Translations under genes and position numbers: made by a program
Assembly: GCF_001298735.1 (NCBI RefSeq)
Contig: NZ_CYSP01000022.1
Span: forward strand, 1 to 57,767
DNA length: 57,767 bases
Direction of reading: 5' to 3'
Source of the DNA: Propionispora sp. 2/2-37
Lineage (GTDB): Bacteria > Bacillota > Negativicutes > Propionisporales > Propionisporaceae
Shown: one piece after another, positions 7,564-15,926 of the stretch
Numbering within the stretch: the first letter of the stretch is position 1
Layout: every line of letters starts with the position of its first letter
Notes under the pieces: model-generated
What the model was told of the DNA's origin: nothing
Databases searched by the model: none
The model's input: only the letters and a program-made list of their open reading frames with translations

Positions 7564-9951
7564 TTATTGATCTATCGGCATGGATGAATCAGAAGGTTTC
7601 CATACCATGACCCGGTTGCGGCCATTTTGCTTGGCCTCGTACAACGCTTGATCGGCAGCCTCCAAAAGCTGACCGGGCGTTAACATTTCCAGCATATCGC
7701 CCTTGGCGGAGGCAATACCCAAACTCACCGTAACCGCAATCTGATTTTCTTCCACTTGAAACGGGTTCTCGGCAATCTGCCGCCGGAAATTCTCCGCCAG
7801 CTCTACCGCCTCCTCCAGTGCCGTTTCCGGCAAAACAACAGCAAACTCTTCTCCGCCGAAACGGGCCGGAAAATCAGTATTGCGAAACAGTTTCCGTATC
7901 TGTCCCCCGAGCTGCCGCAAAATTTCGTCACCAGCCAGATGCCCCCACGTATCATTGACTTTTTTAAAAAAGTCGATATCCAGCATAACCAGACTGACCG
8001 GCCGTCGGTACAAGCCGGCCCGGTTATATTCTTTGGCCAGACAGTTATCGAATTGGCGGCGGTTAGGCAGCTTGGTCAGGCCGTCGGTTAAAGCCATTTT
8101 ACGCACACTTTCATAAAGGTATGCCCGTTCCAGCCCCACTGCCGTTTGCCGGGAAATAGTACTCAGCATAATATCCAAACCTGACGGTATTTCTTTTTTG
8201 GGATCGCTCCAGCTAAAAACCAGCAATCCCTGCAGCATTCCTCCCGACAATAACGGCAGAATATGCAGTCGCCGGTGATTAAGAATGGACATGGTTACCA
8301 GGCTGTCACCCAGGTCATTCCACGGCCAACTGGCCGTATTATCAGAAAACACTTTACCCAAACTACTGATTTCCTGATCTGAAAAGTGTTGGCTGAATAC
8401 CTTTTCCGTATGCAGTCCGTCATCGCGATGATGCATGACAAAAGCAACAGCACCATCAGCTTGTAATAGATTTTGCACTTTTCCCGTCACTTGCCCCAGT
8501 AAATCACCAGGAGACATTTGCATGGCAATTTTTTCAATGATATCATAGAGCACCTTAAGATCATTAAAGCTTTGTACTGTGTGAGCAAAAAAACGGGCAT
8601 TTTTAATGGCCTCTCCTGCCTGATGGGCAAATACCGTCAAAAAAGCGGCATCATTGGTGGTAAAATTAGAAAACCGGCGTGAAAACAGCCCGATAGCACC
8701 AATAATATTGCCATTATGCCGGATAGGAGCTCCCATCATGGAGTGCAACCCGGCCTGTTCCAGCGTAGCAACAATTTGGCCCGAAACACCGGCAAAACTA
8801 TCAATCACAATGGCCTGCCTGCTGGCAAACACTTTACCAAGCAGGCTGTGTTCCGGCAGCAGTTCGGCCGGCGGTTTAAAGCTACTGACATAGGCAACCA
8901 GTTTCAATTTGGCAGGAGTACCCTCTGCCAGTGCCAGATAAGCATGATCACACTTAAAAACAACAGCTGCCGACCGGATGACCTGTTCCAGCATTTCATC
9001 CAGATTATTTTTGGAAGCAACGGTTGCACCAAGCTGTATTAGGGTTTCCTTCAACAGTTGATGATTTTCTCTCGCTTCCTTATACAGTTTGGCATTGCGT
9101 AAAGCCAAATTACGCAGTGAATGAGCCAGACGGGAAATACGGATATACGGATGCAACACCGATGTACCGAACAATGCTCTGAGAATCAGAAAATAGGCTG
9201 ACAGCCGGTATAGGTGACTTAATAAATCGTAGCTGTCATGCCGGTTACCGGCAAAAAACACGGTTGCCAGTTCACTGACCAGACTGCAGACCAGGGCGGC
9301 ACGAATAAGGCAGACGTGCTGATCCGAAGGATTGCGTCTGCCATAAAAATAAATCCCCCCTGCATGCAGACCGATAGTCAGATACGACAGCCAACCTCCG
9401 TCATGCCCCATCCCCTGTCTTGACCAGGTCAGGTCGGGCAGCCAGGCGGAAAAACCCATGATCAGCAGTAAACCGGCAACAGCCATACTGACGCCCAGTG
9501 CCGTAAAATGCAGCCGGTCAAACGTCCGGTACCGGCCCCGGCGCGGCATAAAAGCGGCCAGGAAAAGCCCGCTGGCAACAAATATTCTGCCGGCCAGCCA
9601 GAACGCCAGCGCCTGTTTACTACTGTCCGCCAGGAAAGCCTCAGCAATCCGGTTACAGGTCAGTACATGCATCCAATCAAACATACCCATTGCCAAAAAG
9701 GAAATACCGATAACCATATCCCGCCCGTTATGGGTCTGCGGCCAGCTGTACCATACAATTAGAAAAACAGAAATTCCGATAATGATGCTGGCAAATTCAA
9801 TCACTGTGTGTAAAAGAAGATAGGCCTTTTCCGGTAAAATAACATAGAATAGATCGGGGCGCCAGGAAACTACCTCCAATAGCCCAAGCAATCCTAACCC
9901 GATCAGGAATAAATGTAGTTTCACTTTTCCTTTATCCAACAATGGGGACAT
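7564..9951 (-). CDS. MASE3-GAF-GAF-GGDEF diguanylate cyclase
   Basis: A 795-residue c-di-GMP synthase. The first 270 residues hold about eight membrane segments in the MASE3 arrangement (MFDWMH motif near residue 93). A linker helix leads to two GAF-type domains (about 300-450 and 470-610), then a GGDEF domain (about 630-785) with the active-site motif GGEEF and a product-inhibition site RNTD five residues before it. The enzyme should therefore be active and feedback-controlled. I chose ATG at 9951, preceded by GGGAGGG, over a TTG at 9972. It is divergent from an HD-GYP gene. Confidence 0.92.
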   Translation of the reverse strand: MSPLLDKGKVKLHLFLIGLGLLGLLEVVSWRPDLFYVILPEKAYLLLHTVIEFASIIIGISVFLIVWYSWPQTHNGRDMVIGISFLAMGMFDWMHVLTCNRIAEAFLADSSKQALAFWLAGRIFVASGLFLAAFMPRRGRYRTFDRLHFTALGVSMAVAGLLLIMGFSAWLPDLTWSRQGMGHDGGWLSYLTIGLHAGGIYFYGRRNPSDQHVCLIRAALVCSLVSELATVFFAGNRHDSYDLLSHLYRLSAYFLILRALFGTSVLHPYIRISRLAHSLRNLALRNAKLYKEARENHQLLKETLIQLGATVASKNNLDEMLEQVIRSAAVVFKCDHAYLALAEGTPAKLKLVAYVSSFKPPAELLPEHSLLGKVFASRQAIVIDSFAGVSGQIVATLEQAGLHSMMGAPIRHNGNIIGAIGLFSRRFSNFTTNDAAFLTVFAHQAGEAIKNARFFAHTVQSFNDLKVLYDIIEKIAMQMSPGDLLGQVTGKVQNLLQADGAVAFVMHHRDDGLHTEKVFSQHFSDQEISSLGKVFSDNTASWPWNDLGDSLVTMSILNHRRLHILPLLSGGMLQGLLVFSWSDPKKEIPSGLDIMLSTISRQTAVGLERAYLYESVRKMALTDGLTKLPNRRQFDNCLAKEYNRAGLYRRPVSLVMLDIDFFKKVNDTWGHLAGDEILRQLGGQIRKLFRNTDFPARFGGEEFAVVLPETALEEAVELAENFRRQIAENPFQVEENQIAVTVSLGIASAKGDMLEMLTPGQLLEAADQALYEAKQNGRNRVMVWKPSDSSMPIDQ

Positions 9952-10129
9952 TCCGTTCCCTCCCTCCCCCAAAAATCTCTTTTTTACATAATATGAATCT
10001 ATAATATAAGCGGTGACTCCGTATTCATCTGGAAGGAAATTCTAACATCAAGGACGAAATATAGTAAAATAAGACTACAGTCCTAGTATTAGAGGGACAA
10101 AGGCACATTTTTTTTGTTTCATGTTATTG

Positions 10130-10135
10130 TATAAT
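10130..10135 (+). promoter_or_regulatory. candidate -10 element for the HD-GYP gene
   Basis: A perfect TATAAT lies 34 bases before the ATG at 10169. No convincing -35 hexamer sits 17 bases upstream, so this is only a partial promoter assignment. Confidence 0.4.
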
Positions 10136-10168
10136 AGGAATAAGTAGAAACTGACCGAGGTGAACATA

Positions 10169-11179
10169 ATGCGCTTAAACAACGCTAAGCCCGGCATGGT
10201 GTTAGCTAACGATGTTATCGATGAACGGGGGAATTTATTACTGGAAGAGGGCATTGTTCTGACCGAGACTTACATACGCCGCTTACAAAAACTCGGGATT
10301 CACCAGTTGGCCATTCGTGATCCGTATGCCGAATCACTCCGCCCTCGTGACATACTCACCGCCGAACTGCGCCAGGAAGTTTTCACCTGTTTTGAAGCAC
10401 TGCTTACTATGACAACCAAAGATATACAGGCTGAACAGCATTATTACCGCAGATTATCACACGCTACCGACTCGATTATCAACCAGCTGGAACCGGAACT
10501 GCCGCAAATCATGGATTATCAGATACGCTGCCTGCAGCCGGGCGCCATCCATCATGCCGTGAATGTCTGTCTGCTTTCGGTTATTACCGGCCTTTACTTA
10601 AAATTGCCCCGCCCCGTACTGCATGATCTGGCTATGGGTGCTCTGCTGCACGATATCGGCCGTTCGTCCATTGCTGTTCCCGCCAACGCTCCTGGTCAGG
10701 ATAAACTTCACCCTCTGCGCGGCCAAAAACTGCTGCAACAATGCGGCATGAGCGATATCATTGCCCGCATTGCGGCTGAACACCACGAACACTATGACGG
10801 TTCCGGGTTTCCTGCCGGCTTAACCGGACATACTATTCATCCTTTATCACGCTTGGTCATGATTGCCAATGATTATGACCTGTCCGTAACCAGGGCCGTA
10901 ACCAAAGGCACCCCGCTGCATGAAGTTTCCGAGTCCATGCTGTCACTGGGCAATACCCGCTACGATCTTAATCTGTTAAAAGCTTTTTTTCATACGGTTG
11001 CCGTTTATCCTATCGGTTGTCTGATCCGTCTCAACACCGGGCAGACCGGTTATGTCGTAAAAAACCGCCTCCATTTTCCTTTACGCCCGACAGTGCGCAT
11101 TATCGATGCTTCCGGCTATTTTGATCTTAACCTGGTTTACCGCCCCAATATCACCATCACCGAATTAATTGAAGCTTAG
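10169..11179 (+). CDS. HD-GYP domain protein, likely c-di-GMP phosphodiesterase
   Basis: A 336-residue protein: an N-terminal DUF3391-like/PilZ-adjacent segment (about 1-90) then an HD-GYP domain (about 125-280). Metal-binding residues are present: HD in LLHDIG, HP at about 180, HH in EHHEHYDGSG and the later ANDYD. Two deviations occur: HDIGR in place of HDIGK and GFP in place of GYP, and the RPYR motif that usually follows ANDYD is missing. Such proteins hydrolyse c-di-GMP, but these changes make activity less certain. ATG at 10169 is preceded by GAGGTG. It is divergent from the diguanylate cyclase. Confidence 0.85.
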   Translation: MRLNNAKPGMVLANDVIDERGNLLLEEGIVLTETYIRRLQKLGIHQLAIRDPYAESLRPRDILTAELRQEVFTCFEALLTMTTKDIQAEQHYYRRLSHATDSIINQLEPELPQIMDYQIRCLQPGAIHHAVNVCLLSVITGLYLKLPRPVLHDLAMGALLHDIGRSSIAVPANAPGQDKLHPLRGQKLLQQCGMSDIIARIAAEHHEHYDGSGFPAGLTGHTIHPLSRLVMIANDYDLSVTRAVTKGTPLHEVSESMLSLGNTRYDLNLLKAFFHTVAVYPIGCLIRLNTGQTGYVVKNRLHFPLRPTVRIIDASGYFDLNLVYRPNITITELIEA

Positions 11180-11245
11180 AGCAGGCTGTTCAGCTTACGA
11201 CCGGACTCCGGCTCGTCCGTAATTTGACCAGCCTGCTCTAAGCTT
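11172..11245 (+). terminator. long-stem terminator overlapping the HD-GYP stop
   Basis: A perfect 17-bp stem (11172-11188 with 11229-11245) closes a 40-base apical part that can fold further, and is followed by T5. The stop codon of the HD-GYP gene lies inside the 5' arm. Confidence 0.85.
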
Positions 11246-11299
11246 TTTCTATGGATTGCCGCCAGCCTGCTCACCCGGCACAACCCGGGAAACTACTGC

Positions 11300-11328
11300 T
11301 GGACTTTTTCTTAAAATCGCGCTATAAT
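11300..11328 (+). promoter_or_regulatory. sigma-A promoter of queT-queF
   Basis: TGGACT (11300-11305), 17-base spacer, TATAAT (11323-11328). The expected start at about 11335 places the riboswitch at the very 5' end of the transcript. Confidence 0.7.
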
Positions 11329-11350
11329 TATGTCCTGAAAAACAATACAT

Positions 11351-11392
11351 AAGACAGTTCGTAACCATCCTGTCTTAAAACAAAACTACGGG
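11351..11392 (+). ncRNA. preQ1-I riboswitch aptamer
   Basis: P1 is a 7-bp stem AAGACAG (11351-11357) with CTGTCTT (11370-11376). The loop holds CGTA (11360-11363), which can pair with TACG (11387-11390) after an A-rich stretch AAAACAAAAC, forming the H-type pseudoknot of class I preQ1 aptamers; the GTAACC in the loop resembles the Thermoanaerobacter aptamer. It stands directly upstream of queT-queF, both in the preQ1/queuosine pathway. Ligand binding should stabilise the pseudoknot and favour termination at the two hairpins that follow. Confidence 0.87.
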
Positions 11393-11397
11393 CTTAA

Positions 11398-11421
11398 GCT
11401 GCTTTTATGCGGCATTTTTTT
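11398..11421 (+). terminator. first attenuator hairpin after the preQ1 aptamer
   Basis: A 5-bp stem GCTGC/GCGGC (one G-U pair) with a 6-base loop, followed by A and T7. The short stem is offset by an excellent T tract. Confidence 0.6.
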
Positions 11422-11443
11422 GGGGCGCGTGCGCCTCTTTTTT
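11422..11443 (+). terminator. second attenuator hairpin after the preQ1 aptamer
   Basis: A 6-bp GC-rich stem (11422-11427 with 11432-11437, one G-U) with loop CGTG, followed by T6. Directly adjacent to the first hairpin, giving a tandem pair before the queT ribosome site GGGAGG at 11459. Confidence 0.75.
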
Positions 11444-11469
11444 ATTTGCCCTAAGCCAGGGAGGAACTC

Positions 11470-11976
11470 ATGAATACAATAAAGCCGCCGGCACCGGACA
11501 ATATGGTCCGCAAACTTACCCTTTCCGGCATTGTCATTGCATTGTATGTCAGCATCATGTTTTTGACGCAAGGCTTTGCCTTTGGTCAATTTCAAATCCG
11601 CATTGCCACTGCCTTATATATTTTGAGCGCCATCTATCCTTTTCTCATCCTGCCGCTCGGTCTGGCCAATCTCATCAGTAATACCCTGATGGGAGGCCTG
11701 GGCCTGCCGGATATCATCGGCGGCACAGTCGTCGGCATCGTTACCAGTTCGCTGGTCTGTCTGTTGGCCCGCTACCGTGTAAACCAATGGATGATGGCCC
11801 TACCCATCATCTTCGTCCCCGGCCTCATTGTGCCCATTTGGCTGTCCTGGCTTATTGCCGTTCCTTACGGAGTACTGGCGGTAAGTCTTTGCACCGGCCA
11901 GATCATTCCCGGCATTGCCGGTGTTCTGCTATACAAACAGTTAATAAACATTACCACACGGGAGGAACGAATATGA
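11470..11976 (+). CDS. queT: QueT-family queuosine precursor transporter
   Basis: A 168-residue membrane protein with five or six hydrophobic segments. The motif [15 protein letters not shown] (about residues 37-51) is the family hallmark, close to the FGxxQFRIAEAL pattern of QueT/YpdP-like ECF substrate-binding components. It should bind and import preQ1 or preQ0 with an ECF energising module encoded elsewhere. The start has GGGAGG six bases upstream; its TGA overlaps the queF ATG (ATGA). The preQ1 riboswitch upstream supports the substrate. Confidence 0.88.
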   Translation: MNTIKPPAPDNMVRKLTLSGIVIALYVSIMFLTQGFAFGQFQIRIATALYILSAIYPFLILPLGLANLISNTLMGGLGLPDIIGGTVVGIVTSSLVCLLARYRVNQWMMALPIIFVPGLIVPIWLSWLIAVPYGVLAVSLCTGQIIPGIAGVLLYKQLINITTREERI

Positions 11977-12470
11977 ACGGAAGAAGTAAACAGGAACTTG
12001 CCGGCGTAACCCTGCTGGGCAAACAAAAAGTATCATATAGCTATAGCTACAATCCGGATATTCTTGAATCTTTTGCCAACAAGCATCCTGAAAATGATTA
12101 TTTTGTGAAGTTTAACTGCCCGGAGTTTACCAGCCTCTGTCCAATGACCGGACAGCCTGATTTTGCCACCATATATATTGCCTATGTTCCTGACAAACTG
12201 CTGGTGGAGAGCAAATCCTTGAAACTTTACCTGTTCAGTTTCCGCAACCACGGTGATTTCCACGAGGACTGCGTTAATATCATTATGAAAGACCTGATTA
12301 AATTATTATCTCCCAAATACATCGAAGTCTGGGGAAAATTTACCCCTCGCGGCGGCATTTCCATCGACCCCTATGCCAACTACGGCAAACAGGGTACCCA
12401 CTGGGAAAAAGCCGCAACTGAACGTCTGCTTTGGCATGATATGTATCCTGAAAAAATTGATAACCGCTGA
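11973..12470 (+). CDS. queF: NADPH-dependent preQ0 reductase QueF (7-cyano-7-deazaguanine reductase)
   Basis: A 165-residue unimodular QueF. It reduces preQ0 to preQ1 with two NADPH in the queuosine pathway. The nucleophilic Cys is in [12 protein letters not shown] (about residue 55) and the family motif [20 protein letters not shown] follows at about 78-97. The start is the ATG of an ATGA overlap with queT, preceded by GGGAGG; a longer in-frame reading within queT is a shadow. With queT under a preQ1 aptamer this unit is a salvage-plus-reduction module; preQ0 biosynthesis genes are not in the window. Confidence 0.95.
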   Translation: MNGRSKQELAGVTLLGKQKVSYSYSYNPDILESFANKHPENDYFVKFNCPEFTSLCPMTGQPDFATIYIAYVPDKLLVESKSLKLYLFSFRNHGDFHEDCVNIIMKDLIKLLSPKYIEVWGKFTPRGGISIDPYANYGKQGTHWEKAATERLLWHDMYPEKIDNR

Positions 12471-12477
12471 TTTTCAG

Positions 12478-12510
12478 ACCGTGTCCTGCAAAGGGCATGG
12501 TTTTTATTTT
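12478..12510 (+). terminator. terminator of queT-queF
   Basis: A 9-bp stem with two wobble pairs (12478-12486 with 12493-12501), loop TGCAAA, followed by TTTTATTTT. Confidence 0.8.
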
Positions 12511-12529
12511 CACCGGTCCCTCTGTTGGT

Positions 12530-12560
12530 ATATATTTGTTCTAACATAGGACAAATATAT
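12530..12560. repeat. 31-base near-perfect palindrome
   Basis: ATATATTTGT (12530-12539) and ACAAATATAT (12551-12560) are exact inverted copies; the bases between extend the stem by CTA/TAG and a wobble, leaving a 3-base centre. It has no T tract. It sits 190 bases upstream of tex and could be an operator for a dimeric regulator or a transcript hairpin. Confidence 0.6.
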
Positions 12561-12683
12561 GGCATCACACCAGCTTTATTTACTTCCGTCCCTTATCATT
12601 TTCCTATTAAAGCATAGGATTTCCGTTTACAGTTCTGGGTATCACCAGATAATTATTGAAACCTATACCGCTTTTCCGCAAAA

Positions 12684-12712
12684 TTTCATAACTGGTAAAA
12701 ATATGATATAAT
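12684..12712 (+). promoter_or_regulatory. extended -10 promoter of tex
   Basis: TGATATAAT (12704-12712) is an extended -10 element; TTTCAT (12684-12689) lies 17 bases upstream as a weak -35. The start of tex is about 38 bases downstream. Confidence 0.6.
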
Positions 12713-12750
12713 ATAGCGGCAAAACCATAAATAAAGTAGGTGATTTGTTA

Positions 12751-14940
12751 GTGATCATACAAGAGATACCCGCCGCTATTGCCCGGGAAATACAAGTCAA
12801 ACCTTATCAGGTCGAGGCGGTAATCAAGTTAGTGGACGACGGCAATACGGTTCCTTTTATTGCCCGGTATCGCAAAGAAGCCACCGGCGAACTTAACGAA
12901 GAGCAAATCCGTACCATTGAAGAACGCCTGCATTATTTGCGTAACCTGGTAAAACGTCAGGAAGAAATTATACGCAATATTACCGAACAAGGCAAATTAA
13001 CACCGGAATTATCGACTGCCATTCTTAACTGCAGCAAATTGCAAGAGCTGGAGGATTTGTACCTTCCCTTCCGCCCCAAAAAGCGCACCCGCGCCCAGGT
13101 AGCGCGCGAAAAGGGCCTGGAACCGCTGGCTGAACTGATACTGGCTCAGCAGTTGACCTCCGGTACACCGGAAGAGGCTGCCCGAAACTTTATCAACCCG
13201 CAGCAGGAAATTGATTCCGCTGATGCCGCCCTGGCAGGCGCCAAAGACATTCTGGCCGAGACTATTTGTGAACAGGCCGATATCCGGGCCGCCATCCGTC
13301 AACGGCTGTGGCAGCACGCCGAACTTGTCACGGAACTGGCTGTCCCGGAAGAAGCCGGAAAAGACTTTTTAAATTATAAAGAATACCGGGAACCTATTAA
13401 AAGAATTCCTTCTCACCGGCTGCTGGCCGTTAATCGCGGCGAAAAAAAAGAACTGCTTAAAGTTACGCTGTCGGCACCGCATGAAGATCTGATCAGTTTT
13501 ATCACCCGTAAGGTCATCACCGGACACTCCATTTTCCGGGAAGTGTTGCAGGATGCCATCGCGGACGGCTATAAACGCTTGCTTTTCCCGGCAATGGAAC
13601 GGGAGGTGCGAGCGCAGTTAACCGAAAACGCCGAACATCAGGCGATCCGGGTGTTTGGCTTGAACTTGCGCCAACTGTTGTTGCAGCCGCCGCTTGCCGG
13701 ACATACGGTCATGGGCCTGGACCCCGGCTACCGCACCGGCTGTAAAATGGCCGTTGTCAGTCCAACCGGAGCGGTACTGGCGACTGGTACCCTCTATATT
13801 ACGATGAGCGCTGCGCAGCAGGAAACAGCAGCACGGGAACTGCTAGCAACCATAAACAGACACGGTGTTACGCTGATTTCAATCGGCAATGGCACAGCGT
13901 CCTATGAGACGGAAGAATTTGTAGCCCGCCTTATTCAGGAACATAACCTGCCCGTCCATTATCTCATTACCAATGAAGCCGGTGCCTCGGTATATTCCGC
14001 CTCTAAACTGGCCAAAGAAGAACTACCCGGCCTTGACGTTTCCATCCGCGGCGCCGTATCCATCGCCCGGCGCATCCAGGACCCGCTGGCTGAACTGGTA
14101 AAAATCGACCCCAAGTCCATCGGTGTAGGACAATACCAGCATGATGTCAATCAAAAAGAACTGGGAAACACACTGGATCAGGTCGTAGGCTCCAGCGTAA
14201 ACCATGTCGGGGTGGAACTCAACACGGCTTCTATTGAGCTGTTAAAACATGTAGCCGGTATCAATGCCAGCGTCGCAAAAAACATCGTTACTTTCCGGGA
14301 TGAGCACGGTTCTTTCACCTCCCGCAAGCAGCTTTTACAGGTGCCGCGTCTGGGTCAGGCTGCCTTCACCCAGTGTGCCGGCTTTTTGAGACTGCATAAT
14401 GCGGATAATCCTCTGGACAACACCCCGGTACACCCGGAATCCTACCATATCGCTGAAACGGTTTTAGCACATCTTGGTTGTTCAACCACCGCATTGAAAG
14501 ATAAAGCGACCTTACAAAACCTGCAGGAAAAACTGGCTGCAGTCAATACGGCCGCTTTAGCGGAGAAACTCCAAGCGGGTGAACCGACTCTCCGTGATAT
14601 CGTCTCTGCACTGGGCAAACCGGGACGTGACCCGCGCGCGGATCTGCCGCTGCCGCTGACGCGTAAAAATATCGTAAAATTATCCGATATTACTCCCGGA
14701 ACCCGCGTCCGGGGAACCGTTCACAATGTTACCGATTTCGGTGCCTTTGTGGATATCGGGATTAAAGTCAACGGCCTGATCCACCGTTCCGAGCTTAGTT
14801 ATAAGCCTTTTCGTCATCCCCTGGATATCGTCTCGGTAGGCGACATACTGGAAGTTATTGTCATCAACGTAGATGAAACACGCGGCCGTATCGGCTTAAG
14901 CCTCAAACAGGCTGCCGATAGCAATACCGGAGTAAAATAA
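12751..14940 (+). CDS. tex: Tex-family transcription accessory / S1 RNA-binding protein
   Basis: A 729-residue protein of the Tex family, a nucleic-acid-binding factor that affects transcription elongation and stress tolerance. Order: N-terminal helical domains with the motif VPFIARYRKEATGEL (about 35-50), a YqgF/RNase H-like domain (about 325-450, starting GLDPGYRTGCKMAVV), helix-hairpin-helix units (about 500-560), and a C-terminal S1 domain (about 645-715, GTVHNVTDFGAFVDIG). I chose GTG at 12751, seven bases after AGGTGA; a TTG at 12745 would leave almost no spacing. It is a single-gene unit. Confidence 0.95.
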   Translation: MIIQEIPAAIAREIQVKPYQVEAVIKLVDDGNTVPFIARYRKEATGELNEEQIRTIEERLHYLRNLVKRQEEIIRNITEQGKLTPELSTAILNCSKLQELEDLYLPFRPKKRTRAQVAREKGLEPLAELILAQQLTSGTPEEAARNFINPQQEIDSADAALAGAKDILAETICEQADIRAAIRQRLWQHAELVTELAVPEEAGKDFLNYKEYREPIKRIPSHRLLAVNRGEKKELLKVTLSAPHEDLISFITRKVITGHSIFREVLQDAIADGYKRLLFPAMEREVRAQLTENAEHQAIRVFGLNLRQLLLQPPLAGHTVMGLDPGYRTGCKMAVVSPTGAVLATGTLYITMSAAQQETAARELLATINRHGVTLISIGNGTASYETEEFVARLIQEHNLPVHYLITNEAGASVYSASKLAKEELPGLDVSIRGAVSIARRIQDPLAELVKIDPKSIGVGQYQHDVNQKELGNTLDQVVGSSVNHVGVELNTASIELLKHVAGINASVAKNIVTFRDEHGSFTSRKQLLQVPRLGQAAFTQCAGFLRLHNADNPLDNTPVHPESYHIAETVLAHLGCSTTALKDKATLQNLQEKLAAVNTAALAEKLQAGEPTLRDIVSALGKPGRDPRADLPLPLTRKNIVKLSDITPGTRVRGTVHNVTDFGAFVDIGIKVNGLIHRSELSYKPFRHPLDIVSVGDILEVIVINVDETRGRIGLSLKQAADSNTGVK

Positions 14941-14944
14941 ACAC

Positions 14945-14994
14945 AAAAGGATGTCTCAAAATAGGTGAAAACCACCATTGGGGACATCCCTTTT
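14945..14994 (+). terminator. terminator of tex (repeat-type hairpin)
   Basis: An 11-bp stem with one bulge (14945-14955 with 14983-14994) surrounds a GGTG/CACC inner hairpin. Its sequence is closely similar to the hairpin at 20729-20777, including the non-paired centre, so it belongs to a dispersed terminator family. Confidence 0.8.
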
Positions 14995-14999
14995 CTGTG

Positions 15000-15230
15000 T
15001 TAAACCAGAACAATGTTAAAATACCCGATTGGTACTTTGCCGAAACAAAAGTACCAAAATTCTTAGGACTGCCTCTTCCGAAATACTTGGGAAAAGGCCA
15101 GCTTACTAAAATTCGTAAACTTCCTTTGCTCAAACAACGAATTCTTAACGTAAACTGGCGTTTTTTCATCCTTCGGATCTTTCACAAAAGAACCGTAGGG
15201 AAGGTAATGGAAAAATCGCAGTCAGTTAAT
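15000..15230. repeat. non-coding element with nested inverted repeats
   Basis: The 326-base gap between tex and the cyclodeaminase gene holds no credible gene. It contains a perfect 10-bp inverted repeat TTGGTACTTT/AAAGTACCAA (15029-15038 with 15048-15057) and a 7-bp one AATTCGT/ACGAATT (15110-15116 with 15137-15143). Short overlapping readings on both strands lack ribosome sites. The GGTACTTTtgcc..AAAGTACC pattern resembles dispersed non-coding elements seen in many bacteria, which I infer but cannot confirm here. Confidence 0.4.
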
Positions 15231-15266
15231 CTTTATTGAAACAACGGCCTTGTTTCACTTTTTACC

Positions 15267-15896
15267 TCAACGCATAGCTTGATAGCCGTCACGGCTGTAC
15301 ACCATATCCTCCAGTGCTTTTGCCGCTTGGTCCGCCTGTTTTTTCATCTGGCTCACTTTTTCCTCCAGTCTTTTTACCAGTTCCGCATCGGCAAGCCAAG
15401 ACAGATTGGCCACCGTGCTGAGAAGCGCCCCCGTAATCCCGGTCCGGCAGGCCAGTACGGCGGTCACCAGGTCACCGGCGGCATGCGGCGGTACTTTTCC
15501 GACCAGACTGCTGCCAATCAGCAGGGCCTCCAGACAGGCCTCAGCTATTTGCAAAGGTTCTTTGGCAGCTTTTTGTATTCTCTGCTGCGCTTCGGCATCA
15601 GCCAATATAGCTGTATGATCCGTCCGCCGGAAAATATCCAGAATTTCCGCCAGTACCTCGGCATCACGATCCACCAATGCCAGCAGCTGCAGCCGCAGTT
15701 TATCTAAACCCGTCTGTTTTTCCCTCAGCGAACCAGCGGCGGATAGCAACGGCGTCTGTTGCGACAGATTTATCAGCATCTGTAACAATCCTATTCCCAA
15801 AAGCCCCGAAAGGGCAGCCATGCTGCCGCCACCCGGTGGCGGAACCTGACTGGCCGTTCGATCGGACAATTCTTTAATACCTAAGGAAATCAGCAT
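15267..15896 (-). CDS. cyclodeaminase/cyclohydrolase family protein (FTCD C-terminal type)
   Basis: A 209-residue helical protein matching the formiminotransferase-cyclodeaminase C-terminal family, with the hallmark loop PPPGGGSMAALSGLLG (about residues 18-33). Relatives act as methenyl-tetrahydrofolate cyclohydrolase or formimino-tetrahydrofolate cyclodeaminase in one-carbon metabolism. I chose ATG at 15896, eight bases after AGGAG, over GTG at 15920. It is the last gene of the degV-fakA unit, 30 bases after fakA, an association whose logic is not obvious. In acetogens and related anaerobes this family is linked to folate one-carbon flow. Confidence 0.85.
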   Translation of the reverse strand: MLISLGIKELSDRTASQVPPPGGGSMAALSGLLGIGLLQMLINLSQQTPLLSAAGSLREKQTGLDKLRLQLLALVDRDAEVLAEILDIFRRTDHTAILADAEAQQRIQKAAKEPLQIAEACLEALLIGSSLVGKVPPHAAGDLVTAVLACRTGITGALLSTVANLSWLADAELVKRLEEKVSQMKKQADQAAKALEDMVYSRDGYQAMR

Positions 15897-15926
15897 ACTC
15901 CGTACTCCTGTCTTTCTCACCAGAGG

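Noticed and set aside
14903..15239. Overlapping frames on both strands in the repeat-like stretch after tex
   Set aside because: No ribosome sites, unusual composition, and they overlap inverted repeats.
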